This document shows positions 1-8,340 of a stretch of 36,796 nucleotides of DNA, one piece after another (positions within the stretch are counted from its first letter, which is position 1; each line of letters starts with the position of its first letter). Below the pieces are notes generated by a model. It saw nothing but the letters and a program-made list of their open reading frames with translations. It searched no databases and was not told the origin of the DNA. Origin of the DNA: an uncultured Sphingomonadales bacterium (GTDB lineage Bacteria; Pseudomonadota; Alphaproteobacteria; Sphingomonadales; Sphingomonadaceae); the NCBI GenBank assembly GCA_903858875.1, contig CAIOKP010000317.1, positions 1 through 36,796 on the forward strand, written 5' to 3'. The translations under genes and the position numbers were made by a program.

Positions 1-836
1 ACGTAGAAATCACCCAATTGCTCGCGCGCCGCAGCTTGGGTGCCGACGGTGCCGCCCGGGCGATAGGGCCGGCGATAGACACCACCATTGCCGCCGTCCC
101 CCACCGCGCCGGCAACCAACAGAACCCGCGCATTGGGATAGGTTGTGCCGCTGGCATTGTTCAGCGTTACCCAGCCCTGCACATCGATCTTGCCCGCGGC
201 CTCGTCGAACAGCGCGACATAGTCCGCCTTCCAACCAAACCCGCGTGACAGGTACGACAGTGCCACGGGCCGTTGGCCGCTATCGGCCGCATCCAGTGTG
301 ACCGACAGCGTAGGCAGCGCCTTTAACCCCTCGGGCAGGCGGTCGAACACCAGCCGCGCATGCATATCGCCCAACACCTCGATCCGGTTGCCGATCTGCA
401 CCAACGTGCCGCCATTATTGGCGAGGATCTTTGCCGCCTCGCTGGTTTCCGCGCCGGTCGCCGGGTTGGTGCGCACAACGGTCACGCCCTGCCCAACGCC
501 CTTGTCGATCAAGCGGTCCGGGCTGAGCAGGTCGTAGTCGAAATTTTGTTCGATAATCCCCGCACCCGGCGCGGACAGGGTGACGGTCTCTGGCCGGATC
601 TGCGCCGACACGTCGGCAAATTCCTGCACGCTGCGGCCGCTCGGCAGGGTCATCTGGCGAATGTCCTGCACCAGCGCGATGTCGTTATTGTAGATGGTCA
701 GCGCCACGTCGCCCTGCGCATTTGCCAGTGGCGAGGACGTGGGGGGCGCGGCGACGCACGGTTGCGCGACCATCGCCGCCCCCATCACCATCGTCCAAGG
801 TGTCGTGCCCCACATCCTGCGCGTTGTCTGAATCAT
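1..836 (-). CDS. DUF4139 domain-containing exported protein (C-terminus beyond window)
   Basis: Reading the minus strand from an ATG at 836 gives an open frame of 278 codons that runs off the left edge without a stop. The N-terminus looks like a Sec signal peptide: an Arg-Arg pair at residues 6-7, a hydrophobic stretch at about 14-28, then Ala-Ala. The mature part begins with VALTIYNNDIALVQDIRQ and continues through RPETVTLSAPG, a VVRTNPATGAET segment and SYLSRGFGWKADYVALF. This is the pattern of the DUF4139 family, beta-rich envelope proteins distantly related to mucoidy inhibitor A; their molecular function is not established. A Gly/Arg/Pro-rich stretch appears just before the edge. The gene is divergent from the DUF2157 gene. 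An internal ATG at residue 8 is an alternative start. The family call is fairly secure, the role unknown. Confidence 0.8.
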   Translation of the reverse strand, partial: MIQTTRRMWGTTPWTMVMGAAMVAQPCVAAPPTSSPLANAQGDVALTIYNNDIALVQDIRQMTLPSGRSVQEFADVSAQIRPETVTLSAPGAGIIEQNFDYDLLSPDRLIDKGVGQGVTVVRTNPATGAETSEAAKILANNGGTLVQIGNRIEVLGDMHARLVFDRLPEGLKALPTLSVTLDAADSGQRPVALSYLSRGFGWKADYVALFDEAAGKIDVQGWVTLNNASGTTYPNARVLLVAGAVGDGGNGGVYRRPYRPGGTVGTQAAAREQLGDFY

Positions 837-947
837 CACCGCACCCTTTCCGTCGCCCAATTATCGTCAACAGTCGCGCCGCCAATGTTATCGCCAATAT
901 ATGGCACATTAGCTTGACCTTTACTTGTACGGATACATGATGCCACG

Positions 948-2099
948 ATGGGTGAACGGAAACTGAAGGCCTGGGTTGCCGCCGGGTTGATCGACGGGGC
1001 CACCGCTAGCCGTATACGCGATTGGGAGGCCCAACACAGCCGCCCCTTGGCGCTTTGGGCAGTGGTCGGGATCGCGGCACTGTCGATCGGGCTTGGCGTA
1101 ATTTCGTTGGTGGCCGCCAATTGGGACGCCATTCCCGGTGAGACACGCCTTGCGCTGCACGCCGCGTTGATGGTGGCGATGGCCGGCGTATTATGGGGCA
1201 TCGGCGATCAGCCGGGGCGGCGATCATCGCCATTGTTTGATGCCGGGATATTCGTGCTGGGTCTGCTCGGCCTCGCGTTTCTAGGCCATCTTGGACAGGT
1301 ATATCAGACCACATCGCCAGCATGGCTGGGGGTGGCGGTGTGGCTGGCGCTGTTTGCGCCGGTTTTGCTGACCCAGGGACAAGGGTGGTTGACGGCATCA
1401 ATGATGGTCGCTGGCGCCGTTGGTCTGGCGTGGAGCCGGGCGGAAAATGACGAATGGGGCCATACGCTCACCAGCCATAGCCCCGCGCTTATCCGTACCA
1501 CCGTGGAATGCGTCGCGCCGATGGGGTTGGCCGTGATCGCCGCCTGGTGTGGGGTATCTGGATCGCGGGGCGAATTCTGGCGGCGGCTGGGCCAATTGAC
1601 GGTGGCCTATGCGGTCGCAACGGTCACCCTGCTGGTGATTTTCAGCGCCTTCGAGGACTGGGCTGCGCATGATGAGGGGGGCGTCGTCAGGACCGCGCTC
1701 GGCACCGCGGCGTTGTTGCTGGGCGGGGCGAGCGTCAGCTTGTGGCGGCTCAACCGAACAACGGGCGGTGCAGCGGCCGGCGCGGCGCTTGGCCTATCGG
1801 GTTTGGTGTTAATCGCCGCCTATCCGTTATCGGGTGGCGGGTTGGCCGCCGGACTGTTGTTCCTCGGCTTCTGGGCGGGTTTGGCATTGGCAGCGTTGCA
1901 TGCTGAGCATCGCGGGCTGTTTCAAATGGCCGTTGCCATCTTCGCGCTGCGCCTGATCATCCTCAGCTTTGAAGAGGCCGGTGGCCTGTTGATGAGCGGG
2001 GCCGGATTGATCGCGGGCGGGGTGTTGACGCTGACCGTTGCCTGGACTGCCATGCGATTGTCGCGCGCCTTTGCACCGAATAGAAGAGGCCAACGCTGA
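948..2099 (+). CDS. DUF2157 multi-pass membrane protein
   Basis: A 383-residue protein. The first 30 residues are soluble (KLKAWVAAGLIDGATASRIRDWE, the DUF2157 signature region), followed by about ten hydrophobic segments, so it is an inner-membrane protein. Function is unknown for the family. Its stop codon shares one base with the ATG of the next gene (TGATG), and DUF2157 genes commonly sit beside GDYXXLXY-protein genes, so the two products probably act together. There is no clear Shine-Dalgarno sequence before the ATG at 948. A TTGACC at 914-919 could be a -35 element, which would leave a very short leader. The family call is solid; no activity should be assigned. Confidence 0.85.
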   Translation: MGERKLKAWVAAGLIDGATASRIRDWEAQHSRPLALWAVVGIAALSIGLGVISLVAANWDAIPGETRLALHAALMVAMAGVLWGIGDQPGRRSSPLFDAGIFVLGLLGLAFLGHLGQVYQTTSPAWLGVAVWLALFAPVLLTQGQGWLTASMMVAGAVGLAWSRAENDEWGHTLTSHSPALIRTTVECVAPMGLAVIAAWCGVSGSRGEFWRRLGQLTVAYAVATVTLLVIFSAFEDWAAHDEGGVVRTALGTAALLLGGASVSLWRLNRTTGGAAAGAALGLSGLVLIAAYPLSGGGLAAGLLFLGFWAGLALAALHAEHRGLFQMAVAIFALRLIILSFEEAGGLLMSGAGLIAGGVLTLTVAWTAMRLSRAFAPNRRGQR

Positions 2100-2638
2100 T
2101 GCGCAATATGTTCCGCGCCGCCGTGCTGGCCTTGCCGTTGGTCGGTCTCGGGTGGACATGGCACACCACCCGCCAAACCGCGATGGACGGCGTCGAATGG
2201 CGCGTGCCGGTGAACGGCTATGATCCACGCGACCTCCTGCGTGGTCATTACATTCGGTATACTTACGACTGGCCCGAAATGACCGCAGCAGCCGACAACA
2301 TGCCCGCAACCGGCGCAACAGGCGATGCCAATGGCGCGCTATGTCTTGCGGGTCGTGCGCCGGACATCCGTTCGGTCCATCGGTTGCGAGACGGTGAGGG
2401 CGCAAAAGATTGCGCTGGAATCGTGGCGGCATCCCCCTTAAACGACGTCCAGCATTCCACCACCAGCGGGCGATTATACGTCTCTGAATCCAACGCCCGG
2501 GTGATGCAATCTGCACTGGCCGACCCGAAAAAACGCGGAATCTTGCGATTTCGCCTGCGCAAAGATGGCCAAATCACTCCCATAGACCTGTCGTTCAATG
2601 CGGAAAGCACTGTCTCCGCCGCTGCGCAGGCGCGCTAA
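2099..2638 (+). CDS. GDYXXLXY-family protein
   Basis: A 179-residue protein with one N-terminal hydrophobic segment (about residues 5-20), probably a membrane anchor or signal sequence, and an otherwise soluble, presumably periplasmic, domain. The family motif GDYxxLxY is present in degenerate form as GHYIRYTY, following PRDLLR, at about residues 41-54: Asp is replaced by His and Leu by Thr. A second family-like element, GRLYVSES, lies near residue 123. It is translationally coupled to the upstream DUF2157 gene through a TGATG junction. The biochemical role is unknown. Confidence 0.8.
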   Translation: MRNMFRAAVLALPLVGLGWTWHTTRQTAMDGVEWRVPVNGYDPRDLLRGHYIRYTYDWPEMTAAADNMPATGATGDANGALCLAGRAPDIRSVHRLRDGEGAKDCAGIVAASPLNDVQHSTTSGRLYVSESNARVMQSALADPKKRGILRFRLRKDGQITPIDLSFNAESTVSAAAQAR

Positions 2639-2668
2639 CTGTACAGATTAGCGACGCCTGATCGCGCC

Positions 2669-3685
2669 TCACCCCATCCGTTGTGCGCTGTTGTTAAGCT
2701 CGACGAAATACCCCGCCATGCTATCCGCTGCCTTTTCTGTCAGCGTGATGAAGGCACGCCGGCGATCAGTCTCATCCTCAACCCGCTGCAAGAGGCCTGC
2801 CTCGGTCATCTGACCGATCCAGCGCAGCGCCGTGGTTGGTGGCACGCCTGAGGCAATGCACAAGCTGGTCACCGACACGCGGCTTTGTTCAGCGCGCGCA
2901 GCGGTCAGGTCGAGCAACATGTCCCACGCAGGATCAGCAAACAGATCCGCATCAAAAAAGCGGGCGCGCATCTGACGCTGGCGGATCAGGCGACGGACCA
3001 TTCGTGGATCGGGCAATTGCGGACGCGGCGCAGCGACCAATCGGTCCTCAACCTCCGCCTGCCCACTGCGCGCGCCGTCAAAACGGAATGCCGCCGGGTC
3101 GCGCTGGCTGACGGGGGTCGCGACACCCGCGGCGGGCGTCATCCGATCCAGCCTTTCGCCAATTTGGGTTACCTGTTCGGTGAGCCGCAGCAAGACGATG
3201 CGATCTTCCTCGGACAATTCACGCACCCGCCGGGCCGGCATCCGCGCCATCACCTGACCCAGCGCGATCAGCCGTTCAGCGCGACTGGGCGCGACCAAAA
3301 TCTGTGGATTGGATTGGTCGAGACAACCGAACACATCATCCAGCGCCCCGACGCTGGTCGATACCACCAATTCGGCACCGGCCTGCGCCGCGCGGATGTC
3401 CAACTGCACCAGCGCTGCCATAGTCGCCGCATCCACCACGGGGCAATCCAGCAATACCACATCGCCCAACGGCCGCGCAGCGCCGGCCAGCAGCAAATCG
3501 ACTGCGCCCACCTCGGACATCCGGAAACCGGCACCTTCGGCATCTTCGCGCATCTGATCGCGCAGATGTGCCCGGTCGGCAAACAGCGAAATGGTCAGCC
3601 GTAGCCCAGCCATATCATTGGCCGGCGCGCCATAGCTGAAATCCTGTGCAACGTCGGTAAAAGCGGCGAACTGAGCGATAGACAT
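2669..3685 (-). CDS. MarR-type winged-helix regulator with N-terminal receiver-like domain
   Basis: A 338-residue protein. Residues about 26-145 look like a response-regulator-type alpha/beta domain (DVVLLDCPVVDAATMAAL, then AELVVSTS and PQILVAPSRAERLIALG) but without the full acidic pocket of a classical receiver. A linker of about 80 residues follows. Residues about 245-335 form a MarR-like winged helix: VSVTSLCIASGVPPTTALRW (recognition-helix region), then LLQRVEDETDRRRAFITLTE, the DxRR wing typical of MarR proteins. The ATG at 3685 has a GGAG about 11 nt upstream. The upstream region holds a strong inverted repeat, suggesting autoregulation. The gene is transcribed away from purA's terminator and is probably monocistronic. 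Its signal and targets cannot be read from the sequence. Confidence 0.8.
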   Translation of the reverse strand: MSIAQFAAFTDVAQDFSYGAPANDMAGLRLTISLFADRAHLRDQMREDAEGAGFRMSEVGAVDLLLAGAARPLGDVVLLDCPVVDAATMAALVQLDIRAAQAGAELVVSTSVGALDDVFGCLDQSNPQILVAPSRAERLIALGQVMARMPARRVRELSEEDRIVLLRLTEQVTQIGERLDRMTPAAGVATPVSQRDPAAFRFDGARSGQAEVEDRLVAAPRPQLPDPRMVRRLIRQRQMRARFFDADLFADPAWDMLLDLTAARAEQSRVSVTSLCIASGVPPTTALRWIGQMTEAGLLQRVEDETDRRRAFITLTEKAADSMAGYFVELNNSAQRMG

Positions 3686-3700
3686 GGGCGTCGACTCCGG

Positions 3701-3739
3701 TTGTTCTAATCCGTATCAATACGTATAAAACTAGAACAA
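3701..3739 (-). promoter_or_regulatory. Dyad-symmetric operator candidate upstream of the MarR-type gene
   Basis: TTGTTCTA at 3701-3708 and TAGAACAA at 3732-3739 are perfect 8-bp inverted repeats. Between them sits a second palindrome, CGTAT (3712-3716), CA, ATACG (3719-3723), overlapping the self-complementary ATACGTAT (3719-3726). The block lies 16-54 bp upstream of the regulator's ATG, where an operator overlapping the promoter would be expected, and it is AT-rich compared with its surroundings. Winged-helix MarR dimers bind such dyads, so autoregulation is a reasonable inference. Confidence 0.5.
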
Positions 3740-3840
3740 AATGGCATCACGTCAAGACATAAAAGGAACATTACGGGAATATCTGTTGGATTTGCCGTCA
3801 ATCCGCAGAAATGCGCGGGGTCCAGCCCCGCACCGCCAAC

Positions 3841-3885
3841 GACAAAGGCCGCCCGCCACCCCAAAAAAGCGGTAACGCGGCGGCC
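3841..3885 (-). terminator. Probable terminator of purA
   Basis: On the minus strand, GGCCGCC (3885-3879) pairs with GGCGGCC (3854-3848). The stem can extend inward by seven more pairs, two of them G-U, around a T-rich loop, and is followed by CTTTGTC. The U-tract is short, so efficiency is uncertain. A second GC-rich hairpin, GCGGGG/CCCCGC (3815-3831), lies further downstream and may back it up. Confidence 0.5.
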
Positions 3886-3913
3886 CTTGACGTTAGCAGG
3901 TATCCGACCGAGG

Positions 3914-5203
3914 TCAGTCGACGAACGGGTCGCGCACGAGAATCGTGTCCTCACGCTCGGGGCTGGTCGAGACCAGCGCCACCGGCGTTTCGATCAATTC
4001 CTGCACGCGCTGGATATATTTGATCGCCTGCGCGGGCAGATCGGCCCACGACCGAGCGCCGGCCGTCGTGCCCTGCCAACCGTCCATTTCCTCGTAAATC
4101 GGCTCAACCGCGGCCTGATCGGCGGCATGGGCGGGGAAATAATCCAGCACCTTGCCACGCAGACGATAGCCGGTGCAGATCTTCACCGTCTCCAGCCCGT
4201 CGAGCACATCGACCTTGGTCAGCGCAATACCCGTCACGCCCGAAATCGCGCAGGACTGCCGCGTCAACACCGCGTCAAACCAGCCGCAACGGCGCTTGCG
4301 CCCGGTCACAGTGCCAAATTCATGGCCACGTTCGCCCAACCGCTGGCCGATCTCGTCCTCCAATTCGGTCGGGAACGGGCCAGACCCGACGCGGGTGGTA
4401 TAGGCCTTCACGATGCCCAGCACAAAACCCATCGCCGATGGCCCCAGCCCCGAACCCGACGCCGCCGTGCCGGACACCGTGTTGGACGATGTCACAAACG
4501 GATAAGTACCATGGTCGACATCGAGCAACACGCCCTGCGCGCCCTCGAACAGGATGCGCGCGCCGGCCTTCTTGGCCTTGTTCAAACGGTTCCATACCGG
4601 CTGCGCATATTGCAGCACGAAGGGCGCGATTTCACGCAATTCGGCAATCAGCGCCTCGCGATCGACCGGCGGCTGGCCAAACCCGGTGCGCAGCGCATCG
4701 TGGTGGGCGCACAAACGGTCAAGCTGCGCATCGAGCGCGTCGAGATGCGCCAGATCGCAGACGCGAATCGCGCGACGGCCCACCTTGTCCTCGTACGCCG
4801 GGCCAATGCCGCGCCCGGTCGTGCCGATTTTGCCGGATCCCGCCGCCATTTCGCGCAACCCATCCAGGTCGCGATGCATCGGCAGGATCAGCGGGCAATT
4901 TTCGGCAATGGCGAAATTGTCGGTGTTGATGACAACGCCCTGCCCCTCGAGCTTTTCGACCTCGGCCTTCAACGCCCATGGATCGAGCACCACACCATTG
5001 CCGATAATCGACAGCGTGCCGGTGACGATGCCGCTGGGCAGCAGGCTCAGCTTGTACACCTTGTCGCCCACGACCAGCGTGTGCCCGGCATTATGGCCGC
5101 CTTGAAAGCGCACAACGACGTCCGCCCGGCTGGCCAGCCAGTCGACGATCTTGCCTTTGCCTTCATCGCCCCACTGGGCGCCGATGACGGTGACGTTGGC
5201 CAT
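3914..5203 (-). CDS. purA: Adenylosuccinate synthetase
   Basis: A 429-residue enzyme that joins IMP and aspartate using GTP in the first committed step of AMP synthesis. The start is at ATG 5203, preceded by a GGAGGAG Shine-Dalgarno; an upstream in-frame start would add 30 residues unlike the family. Motifs: GDEGKGK at 12-18 with catalytic Asp13, GGHNAGHT with catalytic His41, [14 protein letters not shown] for IMP binding, and TKVDVLDG for guanine recognition. The length is normal and it appears intact. It lies about 190 bp downstream of hisZ in the same direction; a possible promoter of its own is noted in that gap. Confidence 0.97.
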   Translation of the reverse strand: MANVTVIGAQWGDEGKGKIVDWLASRADVVVRFQGGHNAGHTLVVGDKVYKLSLLPSGIVTGTLSIIGNGVVLDPWALKAEVEKLEGQGVVINTDNFAIAENCPLILPMHRDLDGLREMAAGSGKIGTTGRGIGPAYEDKVGRRAIRVCDLAHLDALDAQLDRLCAHHDALRTGFGQPPVDREALIAELREIAPFVLQYAQPVWNRLNKAKKAGARILFEGAQGVLLDVDHGTYPFVTSSNTVSGTAASGSGLGPSAMGFVLGIVKAYTTRVGSGPFPTELEDEIGQRLGERGHEFGTVTGRKRRCGWFDAVLTRQSCAISGVTGIALTKVDVLDGLETVKICTGYRLRGKVLDYFPAHAADQAAVEPIYEEMDGWQGTTAGARSWADLPAQAIKYIQRVQELIETPVALVSTSPEREDTILVRDPFVD

Positions 5204-5313
5204 AAATAGACTCCTCCACCCCGCCAAGGTGATCCGGCAGCGCCCTTCGACAGGACTCGGCGCAGCGGATGGGTCGGTGGGGCGGCGTGCCACGCGCCCC
5301 TGTTGCGCGGCGC

Positions 5314-5342
5314 GGGTTACTCACGCCGTCGGCCGACGTCAA
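5314..5342 (-). promoter_or_regulatory. Possible purA promoter
   Basis: On the minus strand CTTGACG (TTGACG at 5342-5337) is followed after exactly 17 bp by TAACCC (5319-5314). The -35 is good for an alphaproteobacterial housekeeping promoter; the -10 is weak. It lies in the 190-bp hisZ-purA gap, about 110 bp before the purA start, leaving a GC-rich leader in which I see no other conserved element. Confidence 0.3.
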
Positions 5343-5393
5343 GCCGAAGTGTCACCCTTCGTGAAGGTTACCCGCCATCCGCCGATGCGCAGC

Positions 5394-6533
5394 CTAGAGT
5401 CGCACCGGTTCCGTGCCATCCAGCCGGTGGGTACAGCCCAATGTCCCGGCATCCTCCCCCTCACCCAGCGCCGAGACCGTGCGCCACCCGATCGCGCGCA
5501 ACCGTGCGGCAACATCGCCGTCATGGCCCAGCGGCAAGAATATTGTGTCGCGCGGCGCTTCGCCCGTCGCCAGCGCATTGATCAACGGATCAGGATAGAG
5601 CGAAAAGCCAATCGCCGGTTCCGCTGCGGCACCCTGCTGGCCGAGGATCGAATAAGCGCCGCCACGGGCCACAGCGCCCCGCACGCCATCGGCAAAAATC
5701 TGGAAACCAAACCAGCTCTGATATTCAAAACCATGCCGCTCCGTCGGGTCGAGCGTCAGGCGCACGCCCCCGCCCGGATTATTGGCGCCCAGCTTGGCGG
5801 CAATCGCCCGTAGCGCGGCGATGCGGCCATCGAGCAGCCCATCAACCTGCATCGCGCCCAACCGCGTCAGCGCCGCCTCAAACGGCCCCGTAGCGTATAG
5901 CAGCGGCAGATACGCCCCGCCGCCCGCCGCGACCAGCGCGCCGGCATCCTTGGCATCCAATTCGCGCCGCACCGTATTCAGCGCCGGCGAGGTCAGCGGC
6001 CAAGGCCCAGCAGCCAGCGCATCGATCAAATCGGGCAAAGTGAAATCCACCGAGATCCCGGTGGCGCCCGCGGCCTGCAGCGCCTCGATCGCCATGGCGA
6101 CAACTTCGGCCGCGGCGGCGACGCCATCATTGCCGATCAATTCCGCACCGATCTGCAACCGTTCCCGCGTTGGGTCCAGCCCGTCGCCCTTGATGGTGAT
6201 CACCTGCCCCGCATAACCCAACCGCAGCGGACGCGCCGCGCCGGCTAATCTGGTCGCGGCAATCCGGCCAACCTGCGGCGTCAAATCCGACCGAAACGCC
6301 AGCGTGCGCAACGACGCCGGATCGACAAAGCGGAACATCCGGCGCGGCTGAATCCCGGCCATACGGCTCGCCAGCGACTTTTCGAACTCGATGCTGGGCG
6401 GCTGCACCCGGTCGTACCCATGGCTGTCCAGCACATCCATGATCGCGCGCGTAATACGCGTGGCAGCAGCGGTTGCCTGGGGCAGCCGGTCCTCGAGCCC
6501 CTCGGGCAGCAGATCGCGATCGTTGGTTTCCAT
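5394..6533 (-). CDS. hisZ: ATP phosphoribosyltransferase regulatory subunit
   Basis: A 379-residue HisRS-like paralogue that partners with the short form of HisG in the first step of histidine synthesis. It has the class II synthetase core: LLPEGLEDRLP at the N-terminus, then RVQPPSIEFEKSL, MFRFVDPASLRTLAFRSDLT (motif 2 region, TLAFRSDLTPQVGRI) and late ARGGAYSIL. It lacks the C-terminal anticodon-binding domain of true HisRS, which fits HisZ. The chosen ATG (6533) gives the usual METNDRDLLPEG-type beginning; an upstream in-frame extension of 32 residues is unlike the family. hisG is not in the window. It lies between the serA terminator and purA. Confidence 0.92.
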   Translation of the reverse strand: METNDRDLLPEGLEDRLPQATAAATRITRAIMDVLDSHGYDRVQPPSIEFEKSLASRMAGIQPRRMFRFVDPASLRTLAFRSDLTPQVGRIAATRLAGAARPLRLGYAGQVITIKGDGLDPTRERLQIGAELIGNDGVAAAAEVVAMAIEALQAAGATGISVDFTLPDLIDALAAGPWPLTSPALNTVRRELDAKDAGALVAAGGGAYLPLLYATGPFEAALTRLGAMQVDGLLDGRIAALRAIAAKLGANNPGGGVRLTLDPTERHGFEYQSWFGFQIFADGVRGAVARGGAYSILGQQGAAAEPAIGFSLYPDPLINALATGEAPRDTIFLPLGHDGDVAARLRAIGWRTVSALGEGEDAGTLGCTHRLDGTEPVRL

Positions 6534-6604
6534 AATGGCCGGTCCCTTAGAGCATCGCGGGGGAAAGGAAAAGGGAGGTAAGAGGCGAGCGGCACACCCC
6601 GTGA

Positions 6605-6645
6605 ACAAGAAAAGGGGCGAGAAAGCCAAAGCCTTCCCGCCCCTT
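6605..6645 (-). terminator. Intrinsic terminator of serA
   Basis: On the minus strand AAGGGGCG (6645-6638) pairs with CGCCCCTT (6619-6612). An inner extension GAAGGC/GCTTTC closes a TTTG loop, and TTTCTTG follows the hairpin. It starts about 27 bp after the serA stop codon, separating serA from hisZ. Stem strength and U-tract make this one of the better terminators in the window. Confidence 0.75.
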
Positions 6646-6672
6646 ATTCCTGAACGCGAAATCAGCGTCGGA

Positions 6673-8256
6673 TCAGAACGCCAAAGCCTTGGCGCGCTTC
6701 ACGCCGGGCAGCTTGCCAGCGGCGGCCAGCACATCGTCCGGCACCGCGTTATCGACCGACAGCAGCAGCACAGCCTCGCCACCGGCATCGCGGCGACCGA
6801 GGTTGAACGTACCGATGTTGATGGCGTTTTCGCCCAGCAGCGTCCCGATGCGACCGATGAAGCCGGGCGCGTCTTCGTTGACGATATACATCATGTTGCC
6901 GGTCAGCTCGGCCTCAACCTTGATGCCGAACAGTTCGACGAGACGCGGCTCGGCATTGCTGAACAGCGTGCCGGCGACCGAACGTTCGCCCGCGTCGGTC
7001 TTGACCGAAACGCGGATGAGCGTGTGGTAATCGCCGGTCTTCTCGGTCTTGACTTCGCGCACTTCGATCCCGCGCTCCTTGGCGAGGAAGGGGGCGTTGA
7101 CCATGTTCACCGTCGCCGATTGCACCCGCATGAAACCGGCCAGCACGGCGGCCACGATGGGCTTGCCGTTCAGTTCGGTCGCGGCGCCCTCGATGTGGAT
7201 CGAGATACGCGGCACGGCGCCAGGGGTCAGCTGCCCAACCAGGCTGCCCAGCTTTTCGGCCAACGCCATGTAGGGCTTGAGGCGCGGCGCCTCTTCGGCC
7301 GACAGCGACGGCACGTTCAGCGCATTGGTCACGCCGCCAGTGGTCAGATATTCGCCCAGTTGCTCGGCCACCTGCAAGGCGACATTGACCTGTGCTTCGG
7401 TGGTCGACGCGCCCAGATGCGGGGTGCAGATGAAGTTCTGCGTGCCAAACAGCGGCGATTCCTTCGCCGGTTCGACCGCGAACACGTCGAGCGCGGCGCC
7501 GCCGATGTGGCCCGAATCGAGACCATCCTTCAGAGCCACTTCGTCGATCAACCCGCCACGGGCACAATTGACGATCCGCACGCCCTTCTTGGTCTTGGCC
7601 AGCGCTTCGCGGTTCAAGATGTTGCGCGTCTCGCTGGTCAGCGGGGTGTGCAGCGTGATGAAGTCAGCCTTGGCCAGCAGTGTGTCGAGGTCGGCCTTTT
7701 CCACGCCCATTTCGAGCGCGCGTTCCGGCGTCAGGAACGGGTCATAGGCAACAACCTTCATCCGCAGGCCCAGCGCCCGCGATGCAACGATCGAACCGAT
7801 GTTGCCCGCGCCGATCAGGCCGAGCACCTTGCCGGTGACTTCAACGCCCATGAAGCCGTTTTTCGGCCACAGGCCCGCCTGCGTCTGGGCATTCGCCTCG
7901 GGGATCTGACGCGCGAGCGCGAAGATCAGCGCGATGGCGTGTTCGGCGGTGGTGATCGAATTGCCGAACGGGGTGTTCATCACCACCACGCCCTTGGAGC
8001 TGGCATAGGGGATGTCGACGTTATCAACGCCGATACCGGCGCGGCCAATCACCTTCAAACGGGTGGCGGCGTCGATGATTTCCTTGGTCACCTTGGTCGA
8101 ACTGCGGATGGCAAGACCATCATAATCGCCGATGCGAGCGATCAGCTGCTCCGGGGTTTCGCCGGTGATCACGTCAACGTCACAGCCCATTTCCTGGAAA
8201 ATGCGCGCGGCGTTGGGGTCCATCTTGTCGGAAATAAGAACGCGGGGTTTGGTCAC
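6673..8256 (-). CDS. serA: D-3-phosphoglycerate dehydrogenase
   Basis: Oxidises 3-phosphoglycerate to 3-phosphohydroxypyruvate with NAD, the entry step of serine synthesis. At 527 residues it is the long form: catalytic and nucleotide-binding domains (NAD motif GAGNIG at 149-154; catalytic Arg233 in CARGG, Glu262, His280 in TPHLGAS), an intervening domain, and a C-terminal ACT domain from about residue 455 (MMYIVNEDAPGFIGRIGTLL), the usual serine-sensing module. I place the start at GTG 8256 because AGGAAGG sits 7 nt upstream; an ATG seven codons earlier would have this Shine-Dalgarno inside the gene. It follows serC by 84 bp. Confidence 0.96.
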   Translation of the reverse strand: MTKPRVLISDKMDPNAARIFQEMGCDVDVITGETPEQLIARIGDYDGLAIRSSTKVTKEIIDAATRLKVIGRAGIGVDNVDIPYASSKGVVVMNTPFGNSITTAEHAIALIFALARQIPEANAQTQAGLWPKNGFMGVEVTGKVLGLIGAGNIGSIVASRALGLRMKVVAYDPFLTPERALEMGVEKADLDTLLAKADFITLHTPLTSETRNILNREALAKTKKGVRIVNCARGGLIDEVALKDGLDSGHIGGAALDVFAVEPAKESPLFGTQNFICTPHLGASTTEAQVNVALQVAEQLGEYLTTGGVTNALNVPSLSAEEAPRLKPYMALAEKLGSLVGQLTPGAVPRISIHIEGAATELNGKPIVAAVLAGFMRVQSATVNMVNAPFLAKERGIEVREVKTEKTGDYHTLIRVSVKTDAGERSVAGTLFSNAEPRLVELFGIKVEAELTGNMMYIVNEDAPGFIGRIGTLLGENAINIGTFNLGRRDAGGEAVLLLSVDNAVPDDVLAAAGKLPGVKRAKALAF

Positions 8257-8290
8257 GGGAAAGCCTTCCTCATGCAAATGGGATATGGGG

Positions 8291-8328
8291 GGAAAGCGGG
8301 ACGGGTGGCGTTACGCGCCCCCGTCCCG
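8291..8328 (-). terminator. Hairpin between serC and serA (partial terminator or processing element)
   Basis: On the minus strand CGGGACGGG (8328-8320) pairs perfectly with CCCGTCCCG (8305-8297) over nine base pairs, followed by CTTTCC. It begins 12 bp after the serC stop and ends about 40 bp before serA. The U-tract is only three long, so read-through is likely; the element could set the serC:serA ratio or protect the 3' end of serC mRNA. Confidence 0.45.
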
Positions 8329-8340
8329 AAAATCAGGCGA

